From Cordia subcordata (lineage: Eukaryota > Streptophyta > Magnoliopsida > Boraginales > Cordiaceae): DNA of 64,000 bases. The stretch is taken from positions 17,469,001-17,533,000 of the forward strand of contig JAPTOF010000007.1 in assembly GCA_028554755.1 (NCBI GenBank), read 5' to 3'. A program made the position numbers and the translations under genes. Numbering within the stretch: position 1 is the stretch's first letter; each line of letters begins with the position of its first letter. Under the pieces are notes generated by a model. It had not been told where the DNA came from, did no database searches, and saw only the letters and a program-made list of their open reading frames with translations. Below, in pieces: positions 12,051 to 23,390 of the stretch.

Positions 12051-12527
12051 TTAGGGCATCTTGCCATCCAAATGAGTACTAGAAACCTTGGAAAATTGCC
12101 TTTCCAGCTAGAGTTTAACCCTAGAGTCTAGTTTTGTTCCTTCTCTGACCCCACTTATCCCCATTTAGCCCAGGCTAAGTCTGTCACCACTCTTAGGAGT
12201 GGTAGGATAGTGGACAATAGGATAGGAGTTGAATATGTAGAGCTTGCACCTAGTGGTCATTCTGAGTCTAGAGAGCCTAGCCATAGCCCTATTGAGAGAG
12301 ATCATAGAGAGAGTTCTATTGAGAAAGTTGAGCCCACTAGAGACCATGGAGAGAGTACTTCCTGCTCACATTGAGAGGGAAAAGAACCTATTGTTGATTC
12401 ACATGAGTCTAGGGGTATTGAGCCTAGAGTTCCTTATCTTTCTGCCTTAGAGAAGCCTTCACCTAATGAGGATACCAGGTTTCTCAAAGTCTTAAAGCAT
12501 CTCAAAGACCTAAAGGTCAATCTTCCT

Positions 12528-13985
12528 TTGATAGATACAGTCCGTTTTATTCCCTTCTACTCCAAGTTCTTCAAAGACCTCTATTCAAGGAAGCGTAGGA
12601 CATCAACCATGCCAAAAAAGGTGAAACTCACGGAAAAGGTGAGTAGTATTTGTACTTTAGGCCTTCCGGCCAAGATGAGTGACCCCGAAGCTTTCAGTAT
12701 TCCTTGTAGGATTCGAGAGACCCAGATTAATCACGCTTGGCTAGACTTAGGGTCTAGTGTGAACCTCATTCCCTACTCAATCTACCAGCAGCTAAGTACA
12801 GGAGACTTATCCCTCACGCATGTTACCCTTTAGCTAGCTGATCGATCTGAGAGGAGACTTAGGGGAGTAGTAGAAGATATGCTAGTTTAGGTAGAAGAGT
12901 TTGTGTACCCCGTAGATTTCATAGTGCTTGATATAAATGTGGATCATGACTCTAGGCATTCCACTCCCGTTCTCTTAGGTCGCCCTTTCCTTGCTACTGC
13001 AAATGCTGTCATTCATTGTAGGTCGGGGCTATTAGAAATGAAATTTGGGAATTTGAAGTCTTCCATAAGAGTGGCAGAGGCGGTGAAGAAGGTTAGTATA
13101 GGTGGAAAAGATGATAAGGAAGATTGCTTTATGGTCAAGGTGATAGACCTATTTGTTGAGGGCAATGTTGAGGAGTCCACGATCGAGAATGATGAATTGA
13201 AAAAGCTTAAGGGTATCTTACCTAACCTTGAACGAGAGACCTTTGTGCATGAAAGTGTAGCCCCTATTTCTAGGGATGATAATTCTAGGCTTAATGAGTC
13301 CGTTAAGGTTAATTTTTTTGATCTTGATATGAGAGGCATGGACCATTATGATTGCACACATATGATTAATCTTGAAGAAGGAGATGAAAATAGAGGTTTT
13401 AAGGTGTATGTGATGGAATATTGTATTGATGAATATGGTTGTAAGAAGATATTCGCTGGCGATGAATTTATTGAAGCATTTGAAGAGATACTAGCTAGAA
13501 TGGATTTGGAGACACCCATTGAGGAAAGCACCATGCCTATCTTTGATTCTAGGCCCGATGGCTCCATTGGAGCTGTAGGTTTCGATGTTGGAGTAAATGA
13601 TCAATACATGAAGACCCTTAAAGGGGAGATTGAGGAACTCGAGATCATGATATATGCGTCCTTAGGTGTTTTTGATGAATCCTTATTAAAACCTTCTAAA
13701 TTCTCTACTAGGGAATTACTTGATGAGATGAATCGTTTCTTAGATAAACACGAGTTGGCCCTTTGTGAGAGTGAGCCTATGACTTTTACTTTTGATTCTT
13801 CCTCTTTCGGGCCCATTTCTTTTTGCTCTCCCGTTGATTTCATCTTATCCAATCCCATTTCATTTGATGATTCCTTCCTCCTTTCTTCCATTAAGTCTTT
13901 CCTTAGTGAGCACATTTTTATGCCATCCTATTTGAAGCACATTCATGCAGGGCTTGTTCATACTCTCCCCATTCTTTATGCTTGA
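12528..13985 (+). pseudogene. Gypsy aspartic protease region, broken
   Basis: Retropepsin-like domain in a frame from about 12600: KKVKLTEKVSSICTLGLPAKMSDPEAF, then the active-site segment AWLDLGSSVNLIPYSIYQQL. Two stops at about 12831 and 12885 separate it from VDFIVLDINVDHDSRHSTPVLLGRPFLATANAVIHCRSG, the second half of the protease. The frame then continues about 300 codons as an acidic protein of no recognised domain, ending at 13985. Where RT should start, no RT, RNase H or integrase motif appears on either strand. Confidence 0.85.
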
Positions 13986-15819
13986 CATGTTTCATCAACC
14001 CATGGGCATGGGGTGTTGGTAGTCCTTGATTATCAAAAGAAAGCAATTGGATGGTTAGTGGTAGAAACTGAGCTTGCTAGGATAGGATTTGAGAAGAACT
14101 AGGGACTTAGATCTTTAGATTTTTCCATGCCTTATGACACCTTGAAGCATTCTTCTTCTATGCTTGATGTGTCGAGTTTCTTATTTATCCCTTTTTCATG
14201 TGTGCTTAAAAAGGATTATGATGTGCATGATTTGACTGATCTTATACCACATGATCTTTTTCCTTCTAAGTTATGCCTTGACAGGTTTGTATGCCGATAT
14301 ATGCTTAAGGACTACAAGCATCATTGGCCCTAACATTATCACCCGACTGGAGGCATTAAATCCAATGCTACTAGGAGGCACCCTAGACATTTAGTGATGA
14401 GTTGATGATCACCTGGCTGACGGCGTTGTGGTTAGCACTACTAGGAGGCAACCCAGGTTAAATTTTTGCAAATTTGCACTTGTTCATTTTCCTTTCTTCC
14501 ATTTTCTTTCTTTTTCTTTCACCCACACCAAAGTGTTGAATCTCGATCCTTTGTCCCATAAGATACATTGTTGCTTATTATTACACATGCCAATGCAAGT
14601 TTGCATCGGCAATGCCACTAACCTTGTTTCTTTGTGAGTGTCTGTGAATTTTAAGTCACAGGGTTAGTAGTATGGTGATTTATCATTGGCATAGAGAGCT
14701 TTGAAGATAATGCAAGGTTGTATCTATCTTTTCTCCACTTGTTTCCCATGTTTTTACCCCATCCCCGCTACCCTTACTTGCTTTGTAATGCCAATTTGCT
14801 TGTTTATGTGCTTTGTTCTATTTGCTTGAGGACAAGCAAAGTTTAGGTTTGGGGGTATGGGGGTATGGGGGTTTGGTCTTATTGTTTTTATGTTTTCTTA
14901 GGGTAGATTGCATTATTTGGTTAAAAATGGTGAAAATTTTTCAAATTTTAATGCATGAAGAGTTGTTTATTTCTTGCTTGATCATTGTGTTGGCTATTGT
15001 GATATACTTTATTGATTGGTGAATATGAGTATCATTGTGGGGAAGTGAATGGAGTGGATTAAAAACTGAGTTTTAGAAGGGATGTCCTTGAAAGTTGTAG
15101 GGAGTAAGGACCTTTAAGAATGCCTTTTATAGCCACCCCATAGCTTAGTAGGCACAAGTGAAGAAAAAAAGGGTTGTTAAATGTGAGCGCCCCTTCTTTG
15201 ATTGGTTCTTTTTTATATGCCTTAGCCTTTCCTTTTCCTTTCTTTATATGCAATGCAAAGTATGAAAAATTCAAAAAAAAAATTGAAAAAGGAAAACATG
15301 GTGCAAAAAGATGAGGAAAGAAGTTGAAAATTAAAAAAAAAAAAAAATTGGAAAGGAGAAGAGCCAAAGGCCCCAAAAAGTTTTGTGACTAAGTGCATAA
15401 GTGACACAATATCAACTTAGCACAAGCTATCATCTTTGTATCTACGTGAATAAGGCTTTTTTTTAAGCCATTACATTTGTATATTCTCTCATCTTATCTT
15501 TGAGGCTTTGTACATGTTAAGGAGGTCACATTAGTTGAAGGGATACGAAATATCAACATCCCGAGTGTGTGAGTTAGAATCCTAGGATTATGGTGGATTG
15601 GCTACTTGGGAAATTCCTACGAGGAACGAGGCCCCTTATGAGTAGAGGGAGGATCTAAAGAGACTTGGGGATCTCTCCATAATAGGAATGCCCCCTTCAT
15701 GCCTCTAAGACTGACCTTGATAATGAGTCAATCCCTTAAGTGACCCTTTGCATTGGCTTTAGGAATAAACTTAAGATTGGGCTTGCTTGGGGACAAGCAA
15801 GGAGAAGGTTTGGGGGTGT
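13986..15819 (+). other. Gypsy 3' non-coding region with duplicated hairpin and purine tract
   Basis: Holds GGAGGCACCCTAG (14371) and GGAGGCAACCCAGG (14442), then TTGCTTGAGGACAAGCAA (14821) followed by GTTTGGGGGTATGGGGG. A second CTTGCTTGGGGACAAGCAAG (15783) followed by GTTTGGGGGTGT directly abuts the 3' LTR. The 3' one is the priming purine tract; the other looks like an internal duplicate about 950 bp away. No RT, RNase H or integrase. Confidence 0.8.
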
Positions 15820-17563
15820 TGATGTGTTGTGTTTTTATGTGTGTTTGCATTGTTATTTGTCTATATTTTGGAGGTGTATTGAGCTTAAATAGTTGAATTA
15901 GTGTAGTACTTGTGCTAGATATAGACTTAAGCATATACAACTGCATATAGTTGAGTTTAAAAGGTAAATGCTATATTAATGGCTTGTTTTGGATATTATA
16001 GGTGAGATTAAGGATTGTTTGGATATCAACGAAGATGGAGATGGTTTGGGCAAGGAGTGGAAGCATAACTGAAGATGAAAGTGGAAGAAAATCAAGTTTG
16101 GAGGCTTCTAGACAAAGACTAAAGCAACCGGAAGCAAAACGGAGCCAAAACGAATCTAAAAGAGAGCAAATAGGCACTACCGGAGTACTGGCTTCAGAGT
16201 ACCGGTGCACCGGCTGACTATTTCGTCAAAAATAGAGAGCAAGCTTCTACTACTAGAATAGAGGCCCCTTGGTACCAGTGCTCCAGTTAAGTGTTTCAGT
16301 AGTCGTAAAAATTGGATATATAAGCCTGCTTTCTATTTTATGTAACAATAAGAGATATTCTTTCACAACCATCTCCTAATTCCCCTCTCACCGAGCTAAG
16401 CATGAAAGAGAGGTTTATCTTTCTTCTTTTATACTTAGTTTTCTCTATTCTAGAATAGATCTTTTATGAATGATTGAAGTTTGTATTATGGGTTGATTGA
16501 GTACTACTTTGCTATGAGATTTTGATGGTTTAACATATTTGTTTGTCTTTAATGCTTCAATGGCTTCTTGTATACATGTCTATATGTTTGTTGATATGCC
16601 TAGCTGAAAGAACATATATACTTAGAGGCTTGATTGCTATTTAACACTTCTAAATCATTGTATGAGCATGTCTAGGTGTTTATGTAGTGATTCCATGAAG
16701 TGGGTCTTGTAGCTATGCATGTCTATGTGTGTTTTTACATACCTTAATATCAATTTTAACTTCTATGTGTGTTTTTATATGTCTAAGTGTTTAGGACTAG
16801 AATATGCTTTATGTTCATTCGTACCATGCTCGAGAACATGTATGATGTGCTTTATTGTCAAATCCTGCTTGTGTGATGCTATGATTGGTGGTTCTTCACT
16901 AGTAATTAGACCTAGTTTAGTCTCCTTTAGCTTTAAACCCAGCCAATAGGTGTCGGACTAGCTTAATTAACCTCAGGAAGCCTAGTTCTTGGCTTTAAAC
17001 CCAGCCAATGAGTTAGAACCTAGGGTAAGACCAATTATCATCACCTAGGAGCGTAATTAGCTAATCCGTGCCCTAGTTCATAAGGACCACGCTATACTTC
17101 TAGGTAGCTAGCACTTAGGGATAGACCTGCACTGAGTCTAGGGATTGTCAGAGAGGTTGATTAGATTCCTAGCTTAGAGCACCCTTCTTAGAGAAAACCA
17201 TCAAAGTTAGTCCCATAGCAAAGTTAGCACCCAAATCATCCATAGTTAAGCAGATTTCACCCATTGCTCTATTTCTTATGTTAATTCCCTTTTCACTTGC
17301 TTATTCTCTGTTACCTTTATTTTATTTAGTTTGTTTAGAATAGTTTAATTTACTTTGAGCTCCCTTCACATCTAAAACAACGAAAAAGAATTCTTAGTTT
17401 AGCTTGTTTTCTTTCTAGCTTTCTAGGACACACACTTAGCTTTCATTCCCCATTTCCTGCCTCCCTGGGGATCGACCCTGCTTTTGCACATTAGACTACA
17501 TGACCTATGCAATTGCAGGCTTTTAATTAAGGCTCAGTGCTTAATTAGCGAAGAGAAGCATCA
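15820..17563 (+). repeat. 3' LTR (1744 bp)
   Basis: Same order as the 5' LTR, but lacks about 160 bp corresponding to roughly 8930-9095 and a few shorter pieces. TATA-like GGATATATAAG at 16312-16322. Ends AAGCATCA before the GCTAC duplication. Confidence 0.95.
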
Positions 17564-17568
17564 GCTAC

Positions 17569-17765
17569 CTATTACCAAGCAATTAAACAATTGGACCTTA
17601 ACTGCAATCACATAGTAATATTAATTGTTCAAACAGGAAACATACAAATACTGAAATATAACAAAAATATAAGTATAAATTATATCTCACAATTCTTGTA
17701 GAATCATAAATTTCGATTATCCTTGGCCAAAATGAAATACTCAACTACTCATGCTTGCAAAGAGG
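17569..17765. repeat. Older LTR-like insertion, right part
   Basis: Resumes after the Gypsy target duplication and should pair with 7692-8381. AT-rich, no coding. The right border is uncertain because the Copia remnant next to it is badly decayed. Confidence 0.35.
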
Positions 17766-17879
17766 CGCCCAAGAGATAGAAAATGATGTTGTAAAACAAT
17801 TTTGAATAATGGCTAATGATGTCCTAGAGGCTGATGAAGATTAATATAAAACTTAGGCATTCTACAATTGATATCATAA

Positions 17880-19215
17880 ATTTACTAATAACACTTCCTA
17901 AAGATGGTTTCACACAATTCCAATCAGACCTTTGTTATTTATTCATAAACGATCAGATGGATTTGTTGCTGCTTTGATATATGTTGATGATGTGATCCTT
18001 ACAGGAAATGACACCAAAAGATAAAGAAGTTGAAGCATGTTCTTGATTGGAAGTTTAGCATGAAGGACCTTGGTATGCTTAAATATTTTCTCAGCATTGA
18101 GGTGGCTTATTCACCAAAAAGGTTGCTTCTTACTCAATGAAAATATGCTCTTGACATTCTTTCTGAATGTGGACTAATAGGGGCTAAACCGGCAGCTACT
18201 CCAATATAGCAGCTATATTATCTACCGATAAAGTCAGAGACCATCTATGATGATCCAGGCAAATATAGGCATTTAGCATGTTGCATACTTTATTTGACAA
18301 TCACTAGGCCAGACATCTGCTATGCAGTTTAGATTCTCAATTAGTTCTTACATTCGCTTCATTAACCCTAGTGGGAAATAGCCATTTAGGTCTTATATTA
18401 TCTCAAATGGAACCCAAACTAAGGCATTATCCTGTCTAACTTCAAGCACTCCATTTTTGCGTGTCTATTGAGAAGCAGACTGGGCAAGTTGCCTACAATT
18501 AGACGTTCTATAATGGGTTTCATCTTATTCTTTGGTGTCTCACTAATTTCTTGGCATTCCAAGAAACAATCTTTGGTATCTCGTTCCTGTACTAAAGCTG
18601 AGTACTAGAGCATTACAACTACCACAAGTGAAATGATTTGGTCACGACGACTACATAGTGAGCTTATCATGCCGAGTTTGAAACACTCCACTCTTTTAAG
18701 ATTCAAAGGTAGCCATTGATATCTATACCAACCTTGTCTTTCATGAGCGAACGAAGCACATAGAGATTTACTGTCACTTTGTTAGAGGGCATGTACAGGC
18801 AAAAACATTAGTCCCACACTTTGTTGCTTCTTCTCAGCAACTTGCGAACATTTTCACTAAAGCTTTAGGTTGTGACGATTATTACAGTTTACTTGCCAAG
18901 TTGGGCATTCTGTCGTTAATGCACCAACTTGAGAGGGAGTATAGAAATAATCATCAATTATTGACAACATAATTGTAGAAACAAGCACATCAATTATTGA
19001 TGGCATAATTTCAAGAGCAATCTTGGCAGCATAATTATTGGAACTATAGAAGGCATGTCAATTTGTAACTCTATATTAGGCATGATATCAATTTATAGCA
19101 TATAGTGAGCCAAATTACATGGTTAACATAACCTTCTCTATAAAATATAAATGTACTTATTGTGTGCCTTTTGTCATAATCATTCTTTTTGAACTTTACA
19201 ACTCATTTTGCACAT
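17880..19215 (+). pseudogene. Copia retrotransposon B, part 2 (RT, RNase H, LTR remnant)
   Basis: Heavily decayed. Readable pieces in Copia order: GFTQFQSD, RSDGFVAALIYVDDVILTGND (catalytic YVDD at about 17970), MKDLGMLKYFLSIEVAYSP, KYALDILSECGLIGAKP, TITRPDICYAV, then RNase H pieces [21 protein letters not shown] purine tract (TTGAGAGGGAG, about 18929-18939) precedes an AT-rich LTR remnant to about 19215. The RT N-terminal half is absent. Probably the same element as 6180-7691. Confidence 0.8.
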
Positions 19216-20110
19216 TGTTAGATGTTAAGACCACCCTTTTCTTAAGTAATGATACTTAGCAGCCCACCACCCCCTTTAACTTATGGGATAAACCACTGAA
19301 CTATAACTTCTTTTCTTTAATCAATGTTGAAATTTATAATTGAATTTTTTTAGACCGGTATATTGTAAATTTGGAAGAAAGAATTTTTGTTTGAAAGCTT
19401 GTCACATAGACAACAAGGTAATATTAGATGAAAAAATATTTCAATACACAAGTTAGTAGTCATAAAAAGATAAAATAGAGTAGCATATGAAGATAGTGGC
19501 ATTACAAGATTGTAGGTTGCTAGTTATGAATTTCTTGTTATATTTGGAGTAAGCGTAGTACAATAAAGTTATAACTTTTATTCTAGTTACGTTTATAAGC
19601 GTAACAAAATAATACCTATTATGTTTCCAATCGTAACAATGATATTGGAGTTTCTGCACTTAATTTTTTTTTAAGATAGGAAAAAGTTTGTTACACTTAA
19701 AAGTATAACTAATATAAATTTTAAAAAAATGTGTTTGTTGCATCTCAAACTATAACAAATTTTCAATTTCATTTTGTTTATGCCGACATTGGCTATATTT
19801 CTAAGCATAATAAACATTAGCTATACTTCTAACTGTAGCATTAATTTTTAGTTACATTGAAAATTCTTGCGCTTTAGCCAAGCATAACTAGTAAATTTTG
19901 TTCTACTTCTAGATGTAACTCGGAGTTAGATAGAGTACTTTGAATCTTGTCCCCCATATGCGTAAGTCAAGAGTCTTAGAAAATGGGGCTAAGCTAAGAG
20001 AGTGGGGGTGAGTTCTACCAACAGCAATTGACTCTTCTCCGTGCTAGTAGAAGTCCACAATATGCACCAGGACCACCGCACTTCTTTTGCAACAGAGCCC
20101 TGTGCCACGG
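19216..20110. repeat. Intergenic region with degenerate GTTAC palindrome array
   Basis: Between 19570 and 19930 short arms such as GTTACGTTTATAAGCGTAAC (19587-19606) recur in decayed form (GTTACACTTAAAAGTATAAC, ATGTTTCCAATCGTAAC, TACTTCTAGATGTAAC). This resembles the subterminal arrays of CACTA-type transposons. No gene and no terminal repeats found. Confidence 0.45.
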
Positions 20111-20562
20111 GTCTGGAGGGGATTTTTTTATAAATGACACCAATTGCAATATTCTTTACAAAAAATAGTCTTGTTTTGGAATCTGTTTTAAAACTAGCAC
20201 TTTTGGTTATTGAAAGGCCAAAATAGGCAATTGAATAAACGTTAAACTTGCTTTTTACACGCTGTTAGACAGCATGTCATTTTCGGCTATTGAATAGCCG
20301 AAATCGGTTGTTCAATAGCCGAAATCCTTTTTTGGCTATTCAACAGCCGAAAATTGTGAAGGAATATATTCCTCTGTCAGCCTAGCAGATTTCTTGTTTT
20401 CAATGGCAAATTTCAGCTATTGAAAAGCCGAAAGTTTGTCTCGTCATTCCCACTTTACATCAATGAATATATGGTTAACAAGGTGGCAGCCATATTCATT
20501 TCTTGAATAGCTGAAATTCCAATTTCGGCTATTCCTCTAACGAACTCAGCCTCACAAGATAC

Positions 20563-20570
20563 TATATAAA
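20563..20570 (+). promoter_or_regulatory. TATA box of MULE derivative 1
   Basis: TATATAAACCCCCTCCCCC. The same TATATAAACCC plus C-rich tract lies upstream of the start codon in the elements at 43375 and 56846 (minus). Confidence 0.75.
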
Positions 20571-20738
20571 CCCCCTCCCCCTTCCCACTGCTTCCAAACA
20601 GTTGGCTTTTGGCTCTTGCTTGCAAAAAATACTTTCAATTGTTTTGTTAACACTTCTTTCAGCCCGGCCAAAATGTTTCAAACCCTTAAATTGTTCTTGT
20701 AAACCATCCAATGTTTCATTCCAATCCTGAAAAATAAT

Positions 20739-20945
20739 ATGAATCCAAACACAATAACTGTTATTTTACATTATGGAGCCCAAAAAATCAATGACCCTTT
20801 CGGTGTATAGTACGAGACTACAAAGCTTAGGTGCAAAGTCAAAATAATAGAAGAAACGTCATACAATGAGTTCGTTTACAATGTTTTTGAGAAGATTAAT
20901 TTACGTTACAGCGTGGACAGAGTTCTGTTAGATCACTGTTTTCAA
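20739..20945 (+). pseudogene. N-terminal remnant of MULE transposase gene
   Basis: A start (MNPNTITVILHYGAQKIND) continues past one TAG near 20809 into LRCKVKIIEETSYNEFVYN and INLRYSVDR. Position by position this resembles the N-terminus of the large MULE transposase (minus strand from 56747: MNSTDINVLIYYGGHKI, IPCKIKIFPDTTYDQFVSR, TIDRVN). This N-terminal part often has a PB1-like fold in plant MULE transposases. The transposase core is missing, so the element cannot move by itself. Confidence 0.8.
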
Positions 20946-21196
20946 TCAGCACTCATCAATTCCCAATATCTATACTTCAGCGTTAGTGCAATCACTTCTG
21001 AATTTGGCTATTCAAAAGCCGAAATTTATGTCCCAATGGTATAGCATTAAATGTGCAAATTTACATATCTTCAAATGCTGAATTTGGTTATTCAATCCCT
21101 GAAAACGCTATATTTGAAATACATTCTCAGATAAGGTTATTTTCGCAAATAATTTAATAAATAGTGCCATTTATTAAAAAAAAACCCCGTCTTGAG

Positions 21197-22054
21197 GCCT
21201 CTAAGAATACCATTATTCAACTAACAAACACCTTCATCTTTTGGAACTTGTGCAATGGCTGCATGACAATGGAGGCACACTGAGAAGGGCTACCACCTTA
21301 GTAGACCTTAGGCGATTTCACACCCTAATAAGATTGGGTCTAGGTAGACCTTTGCAAAGAAAGTGAGGAGGGCGGTGGCATCGCCTCAAGCTAAAGCTGC
21401 AAATGCACTATAAATAGCCAATGATTTGAACTAGGTAAGAGGGCACAATAAACTCAATCAATTATATAGAATATTTTTCAAAGCTCTACTAGTTTGCTCA
21501 TGGAGTTTATTCCGGGAGGATAAAACCCTGTTGTTTGTTATCTTTGTAGGACTCTGACGACCACAATAGTACTGGTGTTTTTTAGCAACATCAAGTTTAA
21601 CTATGTAGGACTACTGGTTTGATTTTTTGTAGTGTAGTAAACTCATAGCCAGACCTAATACAATGTTGTCATGCATATATCCAAAATCCTAATGAGATAC
21701 TTGTTGCAACTTTCTTGGTGCGGTATCAAATTCTAAAGTGAGCAAATTCAAAGTATTAGCTAAACTCGTAAGTTAACTCACAACTCACACTTGTATTATG
21801 TCCTCCATTAATATGCCATATCAGAAAACCCAAATGAAATGTGCGACCCGCCAAAATTTGCAATACGAGTGTTAAAAGGAAATGAAGATGGAAATAGAAA
21901 ATAAGAAATAGATCTTGGTTGTATAGATTGTGATGTTAGATATTTACCAATTGTATGTTTATACAGAGAGCAAAATATTAACTGTCTAACATACTTCATA
22001 TCACCTAAATAACTTCAAAAATCATCTAACCACTATGTACTAACCATAACACTT
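21197..22054. other. Intergenic DNA, no gene seen
   Basis: CACTATAAATAGCC (21407) resembles an LTR or gene TATA box, and TTTTTTGTAGTG at about 21626 resembles a CACTA terminus, but neither could be joined to a complete element. A 63-codon minus-strand frame at 21808-21999 has no recognisable feature. Confidence 0.5.
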
Positions 22055-22404
22055 ACTACTAGAAATTGATGGATTTGAGACGGAAAGTTTGATATGAAAA
22101 TTTTTCATTTTAATTTGAGATAGATTTGATTTCTATCTCAAATTGAAACAGATTTGAGATGGAAAATTTGGACAATATTTTCTAATAAGTTAATATATAT
22201 TTGAGATGGAATTTGAGACAGAAATTTGAGACGGAAAATTTTTCGTCTCAATTAGAGATGGAATTTTCCATCTCAAATTTTGAAACGAGGGTTTTTGGGA
22301 CAAAAAATTTCCGTCCTCAAATTCATCTCAAATCCAATTTGGGAAGGAATTTTTTAAGTTTGACTCAGAAAATTTCCGTCTCTAATCCAAAATTTTTTGT
22401 AGTG
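22055..22404. mobile_element. CACTA-like MITE (350 bp)
   Basis: Left end TACTAGAAATTGATGGATTT and right end complement CACTACAAAAAATTTTGGAT form an imperfect inverted repeat of about 30 bp running into GAGACGGA on both sides. The interior repeats GAGACGGAAATTT / AAATTTCCGTCTC in both orientations. No coding capacity. Confidence 0.65.
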
Positions 22405-22718
22405 ACCTAAATTATTTATTAAAAGAGCATATTTTAACACGGAGTAAAACAAAAAGAGTATTGTTGATCTCATACTCTGTTTTTATTGCTCATATCTCAT
22501 CTTTTAAGCGGTAAGATAGGTTAATATTTAGTAGGATTAATTCTTTCATAAGTCTCTAAATTATAATATGCAGGACATTTTGTTCATTAAATTATCTAAG
22601 TGAGTCTTTTGGTCATCGAATTATTAATGTCTAAACGTTTTTAGTCTTTTTAGCTATTTGATTACATCCAAAAGTGAATAGTCCTTTCAACTATTTATAG
22701 GTTATATATGATTGTCAG

Positions 22719-23261
22719 TGTGACATCCCACATCAGTTTGTGGGGTAACTTGTGAGTTATTTATAAGTGGGTGGTGTAGGTATAACTAATAATTTGGGTT
22801 AAACCATTTTGGGTTAGTTGATTAGAGGCTCAAGTAGTTATTAGTTATGCCTATAACACCAGTCTCGCTCGTGAGCCTGGGTCTGGGGACGTGACAGAAT
22901 GGTATTTAGAGCCAGATTCCAACCATTGCGGAAGCTAAGTGTTAAGTGGGGCAAACTGCTACACTAAATGTGTAGTGGGAACCACCTCTTGAGCCCGTAA
23001 GAGCCACCTCTACAGTCCTACACTGTCTAATCTTGAGTGTGATTGTGTGCCCCTGACAAGGATGTTAGATCCTCAACAGCTGATGAATGTGACTCACATC
23101 GGTTTGTGGGGTGACTTGTGACTTGTTTATAAGTGGGTGGTGTTAGTATAACTAATAATTTGGATTAACCATTTTGGGCTAGTTGATTAGAAGCCCAAGT
23201 AATTATTAGTTATGCTTATAATACCAGTTTCGCTCGCGGGCTTGGGTTAGGGGGCGTGACA
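22719..23261 (+). mobile_element. TRIM retrotransposon 1 (543 bp)
   Basis: Two direct repeats, 22719-22896 and 23088-23261, both starting TGTGAC and ending CGTGACA, share TTTATAAGTGGGTGGTGT and TAACTAATAATTTGG. A PBS TGGTATTTAGAGCC (22900-22913), a mutated match to initiator tRNA-Met, follows the first. The 190-bp interior has no coding frame, typical of TRIMs. Target-site duplication not detected. Confidence 0.85.
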
Positions 23262-23390
23262 ACCTAAGTAACATTAGTTTTTTTTAACAAAAATGGCTAG
23301 TTTTTTTTTTTTAATGGAAATTGTTAAAAAGACTAATACTATCTAACAATTAATAGTTGAATTAGTCAACTCATCTATAGTTTAGGGATA

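Larger units (their letters stand above)
8382..17563 (+). mobile_element. Complete Ty3/Gypsy-type element encoding only Gag and protease
   Basis: LTRs at 8382-10288 and 15820-17563, flanked by a perfect 5-bp target-site duplication GCTAC (8377-8381 and 17564-17568). A PBS follows the 5' LTR and a purine tract precedes the 3' LTR. The 5.5-kb interior holds broken gag and aspartic protease, then about 1.8 kb without RT, RNase H or integrase. Protease style (LDLGSSVNLIPYS), the GGAGGCAACCC motif and the TTGCTTGAGGACAAGCAA hairpin place it near Athila/Tat elements. It would depend on enzymes from a partner, like TR-GAG-type elements. The LTRs differ by a ~160-bp deletion and several smaller changes, so the insertion is not recent. 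Confidence 0.92.
20119..21187 (+). mobile_element. MULE deletion derivative 1 (1.07 kb)
   Basis: Ends GGGATTTTTTTATAAATG and the inverted counterpart (AATAAATGG facing it), with about 120 bp of alignable inverted repeat. Flanks 20110-20118 (GGTCTGGAG) and 21188-21196 (CGTCTTGAG) match at 7 of 9, as expected for an aged 9-bp Mutator-type target duplication. Inside are about eight copies of the palindrome TTCGGCTATTGAATAGCCGAA, a TATA box and the start of a transposase gene homologous to that of the large MULE at 44702-57259. Confidence 0.8.

Noticed and set aside
13013..13915. Minus-strand frames of 73-108 codons
   Set aside because: Antisense shadows of the Gypsy protease region.
15059..15407. 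Phe-rich minus-strand frames
   Set aside because: Antisense of an A-rich stretch in the Gypsy 3' region; no domain.
21407..21640. A complete LTR or CACTA element around the TATA-like box
   Set aside because: No partner repeat or inverted end could be found.
22719..22896. Cassandra-type TRIM with 5S rRNA promoter
   Set aside because: No 5S-like internal control region is visible in the LTR.
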